64,000 bases of DNA from Neobacillus bataviensis LMG 21833 (GTDB lineage Bacteria > Bacillota > Bacilli > Bacillales > Cytobacillaceae): assembly GCF_000307875.1 (NCBI RefSeq), contig NZ_AJLS01000141.1, forward strand, positions 21,936 through 85,935. Direction: 5' to 3'. The first letter of the stretch is position 1. Every line of letters begins with the position of its first letter. Made by a program: the position numbers and the translations under genes. Shown here piece by piece: positions 42,482 to 51,536 of the stretch. A model generated the notes under the pieces. That model made no database searches. It had not been told where the DNA came from and saw only the letters and a program-made list of their open reading frames with translations.

Positions 42482-43285
42482 TTATTCATTCCTTGAACTT
42501 GGAAGCTCGTCTTTCCGCGTTTTAGTAAGGTAGAGGACTAAGCTTAAAATCGTGACAAGGAAGATGGCACTCGTTCCTACCGTACCTAGGCCAAGACCGC
42601 CGTCTTTACGTGGCTGTGACAAAAAGTCACCCAGAGAAGCGCCGAGAGGACGAGTCAAGATGTAGGCGATCCAGAAGGACAGCACTGCATTCAACTTCAA
42701 TCGATAATAAGCAAAGGTAACTACCCCAATAAGAATAGCAAACATAAGTGCAGACTTCCAGTAGCCCATGTTCAGACCCTCTGCAATGAGGTCACCTGCA
42801 GCCGTACCTAATGCGAAAGTGAACAAAATGGCCAACCAGTAGAATGCTTCCCTCTTAGTAGTGTAGATGGAGTGAATGGAAAGCGTTTTTTCACTTGCGT
42901 ACCAAGCAATAAATGCTGCCAACAATGCCACACTGAAGATGATCGTTGTCGTCACTAGAGACACTCCGAGGTTGTCTACTAGATTATCTGTTACAAGTGT
43001 TCCTACGATGCTAATCATTACGACTGCGAGCCAGTAAATGCTTGGCACGTATTTCTTCAATCGGAACTGGAAGAAAAGTACGATGAGCAATAGGATTGCC
43101 ATAACAATTGTCGTATTTGTTAAGCCCCAGTTTAGGTTAAAATTCAGAAAGTCCGCGGCGGTTTCTCCCACAGTCGTAGCCATGATCTTAATGATCCAGA
43201 AGAAGATGGTGACCTCTGGAACTTTATTTAACATCTGCCGGCCTATAGATTGATTATTTTCGTATTTATTTCCTGAGTTTTCCAC
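42482..43285 (-). CDS. DUF347-repeat membrane protein
   Basis: A 267-residue integral membrane protein with four copies of the DUF347 repeat: KVPEVTIFFWIIKIMATTVG near residue 20, then LVTDNLVDNLGVSLVTTTI, FTFALGTAAGDLIAEGL and YILTRPLGASLGDFLSQP. Function of the family is unknown. It starts at GTG 43285 with GGGGGATAA upstream. It lies 24 nt after the deacetylase gene's stop and is probably co-transcribed with it. Confidence 0.8.
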   Translation of the reverse strand: MENSGNKYENNQSIGRQMLNKVPEVTIFFWIIKIMATTVGETAADFLNFNLNWGLTNTTIVMAILLLIVLFFQFRLKKYVPSIYWLAVVMISIVGTLVTDNLVDNLGVSLVTTTIIFSVALLAAFIAWYASEKTLSIHSIYTTKREAFYWLAILFTFALGTAAGDLIAEGLNMGYWKSALMFAILIGVVTFAYYRLKLNAVLSFWIAYILTRPLGASLGDFLSQPRKDGGLGLGTVGTSAIFLVTILSLVLYLTKTRKDELPSSRNE

Positions 43286-43308
43286 TATTTATCCCCCTAT
43301 TTTTTTAA

Positions 43309-43998
43309 TCACAATTCATCAATCCTTACACCTGTATAGCCTTTATTTGCAAGTAACCCCAGGACATCTTTTAGGGCATTGATGGTATTCATTGGGGCGT
43401 CTTCATCGGCACCTGGTGTATCACCACTATCATGTAAAAGAATAATGTCCCCCTTTTTAATCTTTTTAAGAAGTCGTTCCCTTATCGTTTCACTTCCCGC
43501 TTTTCTCTTCCAATCTCCAACCATTACCGACCAAAGGATAATCTTATAGGGCTTCAAGCTGAAAAAATCAATCAAATTTAATAACCCCCATGGTGGACGA
43601 TAATACACCGGTCTAACGCCTGTTATTTTCCCCACAATAGAGGCACTATATGCCAACTCACGGCGGATTGTCCAAGGGAACATCAGCCAATTGGATGTGT
43701 GAACAAAATTATGGAGGCCAATTAAATGCCCTTCTTGATGCATTCGTAGGATGAGCTCTGGATACTTTTCCGCTTTAGACCCTAGTACAAAAAATGTTGC
43801 TTTTATCCTGTATTCCTTCAATAAATCTAAAAGCAATGGCGTATAGGACGGGTCAGGGCCGTCATCAAAGGTAAAGGCTATGTTGGATGATGCAGGTTTG
43901 GATCGTAGTCCGCCTTTACCTAAACCGAATGAAAGGGCATAGGGAGCCACGGTATAGAATAAATAGATGATGATTACAAATCCTATTATATTGAACAT
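43309..43998 (-). CDS. Polysaccharide deacetylase (NodB domain)
   Basis: A 229-residue membrane-anchored deacetylase. After one N-terminal helix come the NodB motifs TFDDGPDPSY (motif 1 with catalytic and metal Asp), GLHNFVH (metal His pair), RPPWG, a Trp-containing WSVMVGDW and IILLHD. All five motifs are recognisable. It may remove acetyl groups from peptidoglycan or another wall glycan. Start ATG 43998 has GAGGTG upstream. The preceding minus-strand gene is a glycosyltransferase. Confidence 0.85.
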   Translation of the reverse strand: MFNIIGFVIIIYLFYTVAPYALSFGLGKGGLRSKPASSNIAFTFDDGPDPSYTPLLLDLLKEYRIKATFFVLGSKAEKYPELILRMHQEGHLIGLHNFVHTSNWLMFPWTIRRELAYSASIVGKITGVRPVYYRPPWGLLNLIDFFSLKPYKIILWSVMVGDWKRKAGSETIRERLLKKIKKGDIILLHDSGDTPGADEDAPMNTINALKDVLGLLANKGYTGVRIDEL

Positions 43999-44061
43999 AA
44001 TCGATGTTCACCTCGACTTCTGGTCTTCCATTGCTGCTCCTTTAAAAAGTAAACAAGAATA

Positions 44062-45255
44062 TCAAACACTTTGTCTCATTGGCATCATAATAAAGGCACT
44101 TTTTTGTTCGTATACTTGGTTCCTTGTCTGCATAATGATATCAAGCGCGTCAACAGAGGAGGTCTTGGATTGATACTGTCTTGCCCTTTGTTTCATCCTA
44201 TTTAATGATTTCACGTCCTTTGTTACAACTTCAATTTTTCCAATTAAATCAAAGTCATTTTTTGCTAAAAGCGCTAATCCTGTATCCACTAAGAACTGGG
44301 CATTGTCTTCTTCCTGGCCTGGAAGTGGATGATAAAGTAATAATGGAAGCTCCATCGTCAGTGCCTCTGACGTGGTTACACCCCCAGGTTTTGAAATCAT
44401 TAAATCAGATAGTGCCATCAACTCATGTATATTTTCGCTATATCCAAGGAGGAGAATATGATGCTTGGTGTTCCTTAGCTCTTTCTCCAGTTGATTTCTT
44501 AGTTTCTTATTTCGACCGCAAACAATGATGATTTGGATGGGGGATGAAAGATTCTCTAAAGCTTGGAAGGTCGATATCCCCTTTCCGATAAAGCCTTCCC
44601 CTCCTCCCATTACAAGGAGAGTAAACTGTGAAGGGTTCAAATGATATGTCTTTGCGAGAACCTCACGGGACTGTGTGTTCATAAATTTTTTAAGGACAGG
44701 TATACCTGAATGGTTAATTTTATGGCCTTCTATTCCTAGGGAAACCAACCGATCCTTTACCTGCTTGGATCCCACAATATAGTGATCAGTAAAAGGATAG
44801 ATCCAATAAGAATGGTCTGTATAATCAGTAATAACGGTAACAGTTGGAATGTCGACCAAACCATGTTCTTTTAGTTTAGACATGATTCCAGCAGCAAATG
44901 GGTACGTACTTACGACTACTATAGGTTGGATTTTTTCAATCACATTAAGCATGGAACCCATTCCCAGTGTAAAAAAAGTATTTAACTTTACAGAGAAAGA
45001 ACTTTTTTCACGTGTTCTTTTATAAAAATAGCTGTACACTTGAGGAAACTTTTTAATGACCCGATTGTAAAAGTAATGGCTGATTGGAAACAGGTAGGGA
45101 TGCAGCCACTCCATGATATCAATCGTAACGGGCTCAACATTTGGAAGTGTAAATTGGATGGCTTCACTAAGTGCATTGGCTACCTGTTTATGCCCGTCTC
45201 CAAATGAGGCAGATAAAATGAGAATTTTATCTTTCTTTTTAGAATTCATCTCCAT
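44062..45255 (-). CDS. Diacylglycerol glucosyltransferase-like enzyme (MGDG synthase/UgtP type)
   Basis: A 397-residue GT28-type glycosyltransferase. N-terminal MGDG-synthase domain ILSASFGDGHKQVANALSEA with the acceptor-site GDGH, ISHYFYNRV, VVSTYPFAAG, then the sugar-nucleotide domain with LVMGGGEGFIGKG and MISKPGGVTTSEAL. Such enzymes add sugar from UDP-glucose or UDP-galactose to diacylglycerol. B. subtilis YkoN is a probable counterpart, given the yko-like neighbours. Start ATG 45255 has GGAGGAGATG upstream. Confidence 0.82.
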   Translation of the reverse strand: MEMNSKKKDKILILSASFGDGHKQVANALSEAIQFTLPNVEPVTIDIMEWLHPYLFPISHYFYNRVIKKFPQVYSYFYKRTREKSSFSVKLNTFFTLGMGSMLNVIEKIQPIVVVSTYPFAAGIMSKLKEHGLVDIPTVTVITDYTDHSYWIYPFTDHYIVGSKQVKDRLVSLGIEGHKINHSGIPVLKKFMNTQSREVLAKTYHLNPSQFTLLVMGGGEGFIGKGISTFQALENLSSPIQIIIVCGRNKKLRNQLEKELRNTKHHILLLGYSENIHELMALSDLMISKPGGVTTSEALTMELPLLLYHPLPGQEEDNAQFLVDTGLALLAKNDFDLIGKIEVVTKDVKSLNRMKQRARQYQSKTSSVDALDIIMQTRNQVYEQKSAFIMMPMRQSV

Positions 45256-45378
45256 ACCATCTCCTCCACCAATTCCATCAATGTTTACAGCCTAATAATA
45301 AACAAGCAACCTTAAGATAAAATGAATATTCGATTAGAGAATTATTAAAATCTGCTTTGTTTTAAAAAAATGCGACTT

Positions 45379-45978
45379 CTATCTCTTTTCTCCCTTTTTA
45401 AATTTCCATTTATAAACGACATAACCAATTGTAAAAAGAATCGCGATCATGATGGCTGGCGTAACAAAGGGTTTTGCCGCCTGATTAATTTGCTCCCATT
45501 TCGTCCCCAATGTCATCCCTAGGTATAGAAAAAGAATCGACCATGGAATAATCGCTACGACGGTATAGAGGCTAAATTTGGCAAATGACATCCGAGCAAT
45601 CCCCGCAGGAATAGAAATGGCATGTCGTACAACAGGGATAAAACGTGCCGTAAAAATCACTCCTGACCCATATTTGCTAAACCATTGCTGGGCATGATCA
45701 ATATGATGCGGCTTGATCAAAATATATTTTCCGTACTTATTGAGAAACGGTCTTCCTCCATATCGCCCCAGCCAATATAAAAACCATTGCGCAATAAGAC
45801 CGCCGATTGTCCCTGCGATCACTGCCCCCACGAATGAAATCTTTCCAATTGAAACTAAATAACCGCCATAGGCTAAGACGATTTCACTTGGAATGACCTC
45901 GACCATTAAACCAAGGGCAATTCCTGCATAGCCAAGGCTTGAAAGCAAATCAAAGATGGACTGAATTAAATGTGACAT
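45379..45978 (-). CDS. DedA-family membrane protein
   Basis: A 199-residue DedA/VTT-domain protein with typical IPSEIVLAYGGYLVSIGKIS, FTARFIPVVRHAISIPAGIA (the conserved F-x-R-x-x-P-x-x-R) and a C-terminal helix followed by basic residues. DedA proteins act as lipid scramblases or transporters, for example of undecaprenyl phosphate. It heads the run of minus-strand envelope genes and resembles B. subtilis ykoX in type. Confidence 0.85.
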   Translation of the reverse strand: MSHLIQSIFDLLSSLGYAGIALGLMVEVIPSEIVLAYGGYLVSIGKISFVGAVIAGTIGGLIAQWFLYWLGRYGGRPFLNKYGKYILIKPHHIDHAQQWFSKYGSGVIFTARFIPVVRHAISIPAGIARMSFAKFSLYTVVAIIPWSILFLYLGMTLGTKWEQINQAAKPFVTPAIMIAILFTIGYVVYKWKFKKGEKR

Positions 45979-46057
45979 ACACTACCTACCCTTTTTAAGA
46001 ATTTCTATTGCTGTTGATTATTTAGGGACCCGCTGCTTTGAGGAACCTTGCCCCTTA

Positions 46058-46085
46058 TGAAGCACAAGAACCGTCCCCTGCTTCA
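46058..46085. repeat. Dispersed repeat supplying the stop of the response regulator gene
   Basis: On the minus strand: TGAAGCAGGGGACGGTTCTT then GTGCTTCA, with 7-bp terminal arms TGAAGCA/TGCTTCA (one base variant). The first TGA (46085-46083) is the stop codon of the response regulator. Confidence 0.75.
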
Positions 46086-46769
46086 TCCTTTAAATCGGTA
46101 GCCGGCACCCCAGACGGTTTCAATGTATTGCGGATTGGAGGGGTCGGTTTCGATTTTTTCACGGATTTTTCGAATATGGACGGTTACGGTTGAAATTTCA
46201 CCAAGAGAGTCATAGCCCCATAACTTTTCAAATAATTGTTCCTTGCTGAAAACATGGTTCGGATGAAGGGCAAAAAAGGTGAGGACATCAAACTCTTTTG
46301 TTGTAAAAACCACCTCTTGGTTATTGACATAAACCCGTCTAGGAGCCTGATCAATCTGCAGGCCCCGGATCATAATACTGTCACTTTGGGGTTCCTTTCC
46401 AATTAGTCGTTGATACCGAGACAGATGTGCCTTTACCCTTGCGACCAATTCACTTGGGCTAAAGGGCTTGACAATATAATCATCTGCCCCCAATCCCAAA
46501 CCACGGATCTTATCAATGTCTTCTTTTTTGGCCGAAACCATCAGAATCGGGATATCCTTTTCGGTTCGGATTGCTTTGCAAATTTGAAAGCCATCAACTC
46601 CTGGCAGCATGAGATCGAGCAGGACCAAGTCGACTTCCTTACTTAATGCCTTTTGTAGGCCATCATCACCTGTTAGAGCAATCTCAACCGAAAAGCCGTC
46701 TATTTCTAAGTAATCACGCTCAAGTTCGGCAATACTTATATCATCTTCTATGATTAAAATCCGTTTCAC
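46083..46769 (-). CDS. OmpR-family response regulator
   Basis: A 228-residue regulator with receiver Asp in LVLLDLMLPGVDG, the Lys in VKPFSPSE, and a winged-helix domain (FTTKEFDVLTFFALHPN, TVWGAGYRFKG). Its start overlaps the end of the kinase gene by 4 nt, so the order is kinase then regulator, the reverse of the usual. It is the last gene of an ATPase-permease-kinase-regulator operon and probably controls it. Confidence 0.88.
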   Translation of the reverse strand: MKRILIIEDDISIAELERDYLEIDGFSVEIALTGDDGLQKALSKEVDLVLLDLMLPGVDGFQICKAIRTEKDIPILMVSAKKEDIDKIRGLGLGADDYIVKPFSPSELVARVKAHLSRYQRLIGKEPQSDSIMIRGLQIDQAPRRVYVNNQEVVFTTKEFDVLTFFALHPNHVFSKEQLFEKLWGYDSLGEISTVTVHIRKIREKIETDPSNPQYIETVWGAGYRFKG

Positions 46770-48223
46770 TTCTCTTCACCCGCTTTATTTAACGTAAAAG
46801 ATATCGTTGTTCCTTGTCCTTGCCGGCTTTCTGCCCAGATGGAGCCATGATGTTCTTCGATAATTCGCTTTGCAATCGATAAGCCGAGTCCACTCCCGCC
46901 CTTTTCCGTGCCTCGCGCGGTATCGACACGATAAAAGCGGTCAAAGATGATCGATAAATTCTCTTCTGCAATCCCAGGGCCATTATCCGTCATTTTGAAA
47001 AGAACATGCTCATCTACTGTCGATAAATGAAACGAAAGCACTTTGTCCGGTTTATCGATATACTTTAACGAATTGTCGACAATATTGGTAATCACCCGTT
47101 TCAAATGCTCACGGTCCCCAATGATGAGATAATCGCCTTTTTCTATGTTTAGAGCAATTTCAACCCGCTTTTCCTCCAAATCAAAGCGAAGCTCCTCGAC
47201 AAAATCCTGCAGGTAGTGATCAAAACGAATCTGTTCAAAATGAAATGGCAGCCGCTGCAAGTCTAGTTTGGAGTATAAAAAGAGTTCATCAATCATATGA
47301 TCCAATTCGTTCGATTTCGAATGAATGGTTTGCATGTAACGATCGATTTTTTCAGGGCTGTTGGCGACGCCATCCCTGATTCCTTCCACATATCCTTTAA
47401 TGGTCGTAATCGGCGTTTTTAAATCATGAGAAATATTGGCGATCAGTTCTTTACGATTTTCCTCATAGGCAAGCTGCTTTTCAATCGATTCTTTTAACCT
47501 TACTCTCATTTCTTCAAATCCTTGAGCAAGCTGCCCCATTTCATCCTTGGATGTTACCGGAATGGGAAGTGTCAGATCGCCTTCTTCCATTCGCTTGGCA
47601 GCCTTTTGTAAACCCCGAATCGGGCGGATGATACTTCTTGACACATAGTAGGTCAACAATCCATTTGTACCAATTAAAATAATGATCAAACCAATAAATA
47701 AAATCGGGAACGAGGTCCGTACAAATTTAGCAAAACTGCTGGCATCCGTTACAAAGAATAATGAACCTTCTGCCCCGTCAGGATAGAAAAAATCAAGCTT
47801 TTTTATTGAGATAAATTGATGATCAATTCGTTCGACCGGGTCTACTTCGCCAAAGAAGCCAAATGGCGGCAATTCATTCATTTCTAATCCTGTTAATTTT
47901 TTGGGGACATAGATCAGTTGTTTTCCTTTTCTCACCACTAATGAAGTGCCGCCCGTTTTAGTTAATTGGAGGTCAATCTTCTGTAAATAGGATTGATCCA
48001 AAAATGTTCCTGGATTCTTCATGGTTTCCTTGTGCACATCAATTAATATTTGATTTTTTTCCGTCATATGATCGTAGTGCTCCGGCGGGAGGTAGATGTT
48101 TCGCAATTCTTTAATATCCCCTCTAAAAAGTAAGGCCACTAACAGCGCAGATAAGCAGACAAATATGATGGGAACAAGAATCATGGCGAGATTGGATAAT
48201 AAAAGTCTTAAACGAATGGACAT
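46766..48223 (-). CDS. Sensor histidine kinase linked to an ABC exporter
   Basis: A 485-residue membrane kinase: helices near residues 10-30 and 170-190 enclosing an extracellular domain, HAMP linker, H-box ELIANISHDLKTPITTIKGY, then N- and G-boxes IVDNSLKYIDKP, MTDNGPGIAEENL and GGSGLGLSIAKRI. All catalytic parts are present. It is the third gene of the operon, with the ABC permease and ATPase before it and the cognate regulator after it. It likely senses envelope stress or a drug handled by the transporter. Confidence 0.85.
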   Translation of the reverse strand: MSIRLRLLLSNLAMILVPIIFVCLSALLVALLFRGDIKELRNIYLPPEHYDHMTEKNQILIDVHKETMKNPGTFLDQSYLQKIDLQLTKTGGTSLVVRKGKQLIYVPKKLTGLEMNELPPFGFFGEVDPVERIDHQFISIKKLDFFYPDGAEGSLFFVTDASSFAKFVRTSFPILFIGLIIILIGTNGLLTYYVSRSIIRPIRGLQKAAKRMEEGDLTLPIPVTSKDEMGQLAQGFEEMRVRLKESIEKQLAYEENRKELIANISHDLKTPITTIKGYVEGIRDGVANSPEKIDRYMQTIHSKSNELDHMIDELFLYSKLDLQRLPFHFEQIRFDHYLQDFVEELRFDLEEKRVEIALNIEKGDYLIIGDREHLKRVITNIVDNSLKYIDKPDKVLSFHLSTVDEHVLFKMTDNGPGIAEENLSIIFDRFYRVDTARGTEKGGSGLGLSIAKRIIEEHHGSIWAESRQGQGTTISFTLNKAGEEK

Positions 48224-48242
48224 CTAAACACTACCTTCTTCA

Positions 48243-48977
48243 TTAAAGTTCTTTTTGACTAAACTTATAGTAGCCTAGTGTGAAGAATAATGCACAGAAT
48301 GATACAAGATAAAGGCTTCTGCCGAAAGTTGTGACATTCATCCCATTATTGATCCAGCGTTGATACCAGTTACTATCATAAACTGGAAGCCACGCGGCAA
48401 TGGTTGGTACAAGATAAGTTAAGACAACCATTATTAAGTAAAGAAGGATTGAAAAAGTTAATGCTTTGCTGCTTGAGCCAACCCATTGGGCAAGAAAAAC
48501 CAAGAGGATTCCCATGGCCATTAACGGAAACCAGGATAACAAAAAGGATAATAAACTTATTGCCAAACCACTGAAGGTAAAATTTTCCAACCAAATGGCT
48601 CCTGTAATTAATGAAGAAAGGCAGACAACGAGTAAAAGAGTCAATAAATAGATTCCCGTACAGACAATCTTGGAAGTGAACAGCTTGAACCGTGAGAGCG
48701 GTCTGACAAGCAGGAAGGATAGTGTCTTTTGCTCTTGCTCCCCTGCAAACATATCACTAATGCAAAGGGCCAATAATAATGGTAAGTAAAAGGTGACGGC
48801 TAAACTTAAGATCACAAGCGGGAAAGACTCTCCATCAAAGGCAATGAAGCCAAACTTGCTTTGCATCATTTGAATCGCAGGGCCGACAAGTAAAGGGAAT
48901 AAGGCTGAGAGGCATAACAAGACAATCGTTGATTTTTTTCGGACTAATTTGGTCCACTCATTTTGTAAGTTCAGCAT
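48243..48977 (-). CDS. ABC-2 type transporter permease
   Basis: A 244-residue permease with about six helices and the loop SDMFAGEQEQKTLSFLLVRP typical of ABC-2 exporters. Start ATG 48977 overlaps the end of the ATPase gene by 20 nt, so translation is coupled. It lies 19 nt before the kinase gene. Substrate unknown; antimicrobial peptide or toxin export is common for exporters encoded with their own two-component system. Confidence 0.8.
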   Translation of the reverse strand: MLNLQNEWTKLVRKKSTIVLLCLSALFPLLVGPAIQMMQSKFGFIAFDGESFPLVILSLAVTFYLPLLLALCISDMFAGEQEQKTLSFLLVRPLSRFKLFTSKIVCTGIYLLTLLLVVCLSSLITGAIWLENFTFSGLAISLLSFLLSWFPLMAMGILLVFLAQWVGSSSKALTFSILLYLIMVVLTYLVPTIAAWLPVYDSNWYQRWINNGMNVTTFGRSLYLVSFCALFFTLGYYKFSQKEL

Positions 48978-49701
48978 CTTGGTTCACTTCCTTCCCTTTC
49001 CGAATTTTGCTCATATAAAAGGATTCAAAGGTTTGTCCTTCTTCTAATTGACTTTTCGCCACTTCACCAATAATCTTCCCCTTTGACAAAATGGCAATTC
49101 GATTACATAAACGCTCCACTTCATCAATCAAATGTGTGGAAAGGATGAAGGTAACTCCCTCCTCTTTTGCCAAACGGCTAATAAGCTCTTGAAAATCCAG
49201 TTTCCCTTCAATATCGAGACCATTTGTTGGTTCGTCTAAGATCACCAAAGTCGGGCTGGATAGTAACGCAGCTGCCAAATATAACCGCTGCCGCATTCCC
49301 GTTGAAAAGGATTTCACTTTTTCATGCTTATGTGCCTCCATTCCGACCCACTGGAGTACCTCGTCTATTCTTCCTTTTTCAAGAGATGGATAGAGCCGCG
49401 ATACTAGGTGGAGATTTTCATAGGCGGTTAAAAAATCAAACGCCTCAACCCCGCTGATGAGTGTTCCAACCGATTGCATCGCTTGTTCAAACTGTTCTCT
49501 TACATGATACCCATTTATCAAAATATCCCCTTGATCGGGGCGGCATAATGCTACAATACACTTCATCAGTGTTGTTTTCCCGGCACCGTTTGGTCCTAAG
49601 AGCCCGAAAATTTCACCTTGTTCGATGGAAAAACTTATATTTTCAACACCACGTCCATTTTTATATTGCTTCGTGACGTTTTGCACTTCAAGAACCGGCA
49701 T
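48958..49701 (-). CDS. ABC transporter ATP-binding protein
   Basis: A 247-residue ATPase: Walker A GPNGAGKTT, signature FSTGMRQRLYLAAALL, Walker B LVILDEPTNGLDIEGK. It is the first gene of the operon with its permease, kinase and regulator. Start ATG 49701 has AAGGAGTGAG upstream. Length and motifs are those of ABC-2 exporters. Confidence 0.85.
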   Translation of the reverse strand: MPVLEVQNVTKQYKNGRGVENISFSIEQGEIFGLLGPNGAGKTTLMKCIVALCRPDQGDILINGYHVREQFEQAMQSVGTLISGVEAFDFLTAYENLHLVSRLYPSLEKGRIDEVLQWVGMEAHKHEKVKSFSTGMRQRLYLAAALLSSPTLVILDEPTNGLDIEGKLDFQELISRLAKEEGVTFILSTHLIDEVERLCNRIAILSKGKIIGEVAKSQLEEGQTFESFYMSKIRKGKEVNQDAELTK

Positions 49702-49767
49702 TTAGCTCACTCCTTTTTACAGTGATTTTATCTAAACAAGCTTCCTGCTTGTAGTATTCAAATTTTA

Positions 49768-49806
49768 GAAACAAGAGCAGAGGAAAAGCCCCCTGCCTCG
49801 TTGTTT
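49768..49806. terminator. Imperfect hairpin after the secreted protein gene
   Basis: AACAAGAGCAGAGG with CCTGCCTCGTTGTT, then a T-rich stretch. It resembles a decayed copy of the GCAGGGGAC repeat and separates the ABC operon from the secreted protein gene. Confidence 0.5.
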
Positions 49807-49817
49807 ATTTTTGCAAA

Positions 49818-50717
49818 TTAATCTTCATGCCCATCATGTTTTTCTTGTACGGTAACAACCTTTTTGCCTGTTAAATCAACGCTTGAAACTTTCGCCTGAT
49901 TCAACTGATCAAATTTGTTTGAAAGCTTTAAGACAAGATCATGGTGTGTTCCATTTACATCATCACCGGAAACATAAATGGTTGCTTCTTGCCCGACTAA
50001 GTATTCACTCTTATCCACTACACCGTTTAGGACGACACGGGATACGTTTATGTTATTTTTCAGTTGTGGAAGCTGTGGTTTTAGATCAGCAAACTGTAAG
50101 GAGCCAAATTCCGCTTTTTCCACATGGTCCTTCTGCTGGTCAATATTCTTAAGGAAGAAGGACACAACCGCCTGTCCAACGGCAGGTATTTGATTTTTAG
50201 AAAGATCAAGCTGCAATTCTGTTTGCCCATTGCCGCCATCTTTCGTAGTAATCTTGTCTTGATAATTTTTTGTAACCGCATCAAAGATGGCCTCTACATC
50301 TTTTTGCATTTGTGGTGAGAGGTTTTCATCTTTATGTTCCTTTCGGTTAGACTCTTTCTTATCTGCCTTTTCTTGTTTGACATAGTAGTTATCATCCTTG
50401 CTGCTCTTCACGACCGTTTGATCGGCCTTCGAAAAATAATCTACCTTTGTGGTTGTACCGCCATTTTTCACACTGACGGCGCTATTTCCGGACTCATCCT
50501 TTACATTTAGGGTGTTCAAGGAATCAACCTGGTAAATCTCTTTGCCGTTATCTGTTAGGGATGCAGTGATATGAGCGTTAAAACTATCGACAGTGTGCGT
50601 TTTCTTCACAGCCGTTTTGAACAGGTCATATCCAGAGGTCGATGCAGAGGCAGATAGGACACCTCCTGCCATTAATAATCCACTTATGCCCGCAGCAGCC
50701 AGCACTTTCTTCTTCAT
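49818..50717 (-). CDS. Secreted protein of unknown function, possibly LolA-like fold
   Basis: A 299-residue protein with a Sec signal peptide (AAGISGLLMAGGVLSASAS) and a mature part of alternating strands (KVDYFSKADQTVVKSSKDDN, NQIPAVGQAVVSFFLKNI). The layout, an N-terminal signal followed by Lys/Asp-rich strands and a long-range repeat of LDLSKNQIP type, recalls outer-face lipid- or polymer-carrying proteins of LolA-like fold, but I do not recognise a defined family. Start ATG 50717 has GGAGG upstream. It lies upstream of the exporter/two-component operon on the same strand and may be a target of it. Confidence 0.65.
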   Translation of the reverse strand: MKKKVLAAAGISGLLMAGGVLSASASTSGYDLFKTAVKKTHTVDSFNAHITASLTDNGKEIYQVDSLNTLNVKDESGNSAVSVKNGGTTTKVDYFSKADQTVVKSSKDDNYYVKQEKADKKESNRKEHKDENLSPQMQKDVEAIFDAVTKNYQDKITTKDGGNGQTELQLDLSKNQIPAVGQAVVSFFLKNIDQQKDHVEKAEFGSLQFADLKPQLPQLKNNINVSRVVLNGVVDKSEYLVGQEATIYVSGDDVNGTHHDLVLKLSNKFDQLNQAKVSSVDLTGKKVVTVQEKHDGHED

Positions 50718-50814
50718 TGACTTTCCTCCTCCAACTAAATTGATGGTACAGGATCATCATAGACAAATAGTCTAAACTGGCTATTAATGAAATATTAAAA
50801 GTTTCTTAAATGTG

Positions 50815-50920
50815 TGAAGCTGTGAAGCAGGGGACGGTTCTTGCGCTTCAACAAAAAGGTGCCAGGCACCCTCCATTTTTCTGGATGGTGCCTGGCACTC
50901 GTGGTTTTCCCCTGCTTCAT
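50815..50920. repeat. Composite repeat: GCAGGGGAC element with a nested GGTGCC palindrome
   Basis: A full GAAGCAGGGGACGGTTCTT..GCTTCA copy (50823-50850) is followed by the GGTGCCAGGCACC/GGTGCCTGGCAC palindrome (50858-50898), then by TTTTCCCCTGCTTCA (to 50919). The last part, on the minus strand, supplies the TGA stop of the 74-residue gene. Confidence 0.75.
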
Positions 50921-51141
50921 TCTTTTTTATAAAACCGTTCACCGGTATCAGGGTTATAATATACCCTGGTTTTTTCTCCTGTTACAGGGTCAATATTTAT
51001 TTCCTCTGTCGATTGGAATCCATCAGGAACTTTTATACCATGATTTCGATTAAACCGTTTGTCGTAAATAAAGTAACCAAGAAGGATGCATAAGAAAACG
51101 ATAATAATTTCTATGGCATAGATACTTATGACGAACTTCAT
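50917..51141 (-). CDS. 74-residue single-span membrane protein coupled to the UPF0145 gene
   Basis: One N-terminal hydrophobic helix (IYAIEIIIVFLCILLGYFI) followed by a basic stretch and a soluble tail with DPVTGEKTRVYYNPDTGERF, which looks like two short beta-hairpins. Its ATG shares one base with the TAA of the upstream UPF0145 gene (TAATG), so translation is coupled. The stop codon lies inside a dispersed repeat. No family recognised; it may anchor or recruit the UPF0145 protein. Confidence 0.7.
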   Translation of the reverse strand: MKFVISIYAIEIIIVFLCILLGYFIYDKRFNRNHGIKVPDGFQSTEEINIDPVTGEKTRVYYNPDTGERFYKKE

Positions 51142-51461
51142 TAAATTGCCTCCACAATAACAGCCGTTCCATATGCCACAATTTCACTCATATTTTTACC
51201 GATTTCACCAGAATCAAATCTCATCATCACAATTGCATTTGCACCCATTTGGTTGGCATTTTTAATCATCCGATCCAAGGCTTCTTTTCTTGAATCTTCA
51301 AGCATCGCTGTATACTGCTTGATTTCTCCGCCTACTAGCGATTTTAAACCAGCCATAATATCGCCGCCAATCCCTCTGCTTCTAACAATCAGTCCGAATA
51401 CAGGGCCTTTTATTTCTACAACTTTGTAACCTTCAATTTTTTCTGTGGTAACTACTAACAC
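51141..51461 (-). CDS. UPF0145/YbjQ-family protein
   Basis: A 106-residue protein of the YbjQ (UPF0145) family, which forms pentamers and is sometimes called a heavy-metal-binding domain. Features are LVVTTEKIEGYKVVEIKG, KEALDRMIKNANQMGANAIV and the C-terminal AYGTAVIV. Start GTG 51461 with GGAGGTGAT upstream gives the standard length; longer readings up to 51515 add an unlikely tail. It precedes the 74-residue membrane gene with a one-base overlap. Confidence 0.8.
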   Translation of the reverse strand: MLVVTTEKIEGYKVVEIKGPVFGLIVRSRGIGGDIMAGLKSLVGGEIKQYTAMLEDSRKEALDRMIKNANQMGANAIVMMRFDSGEIGKNMSEIVAYGTAVIVEAI

Positions 51462-51536
51462 AATAATCACCTCCATCGTTATATCTTTAGTTGTGTTCCA
51501 TTTCCTATTCATCATTAAAACAAGTATGAAAAGTAG

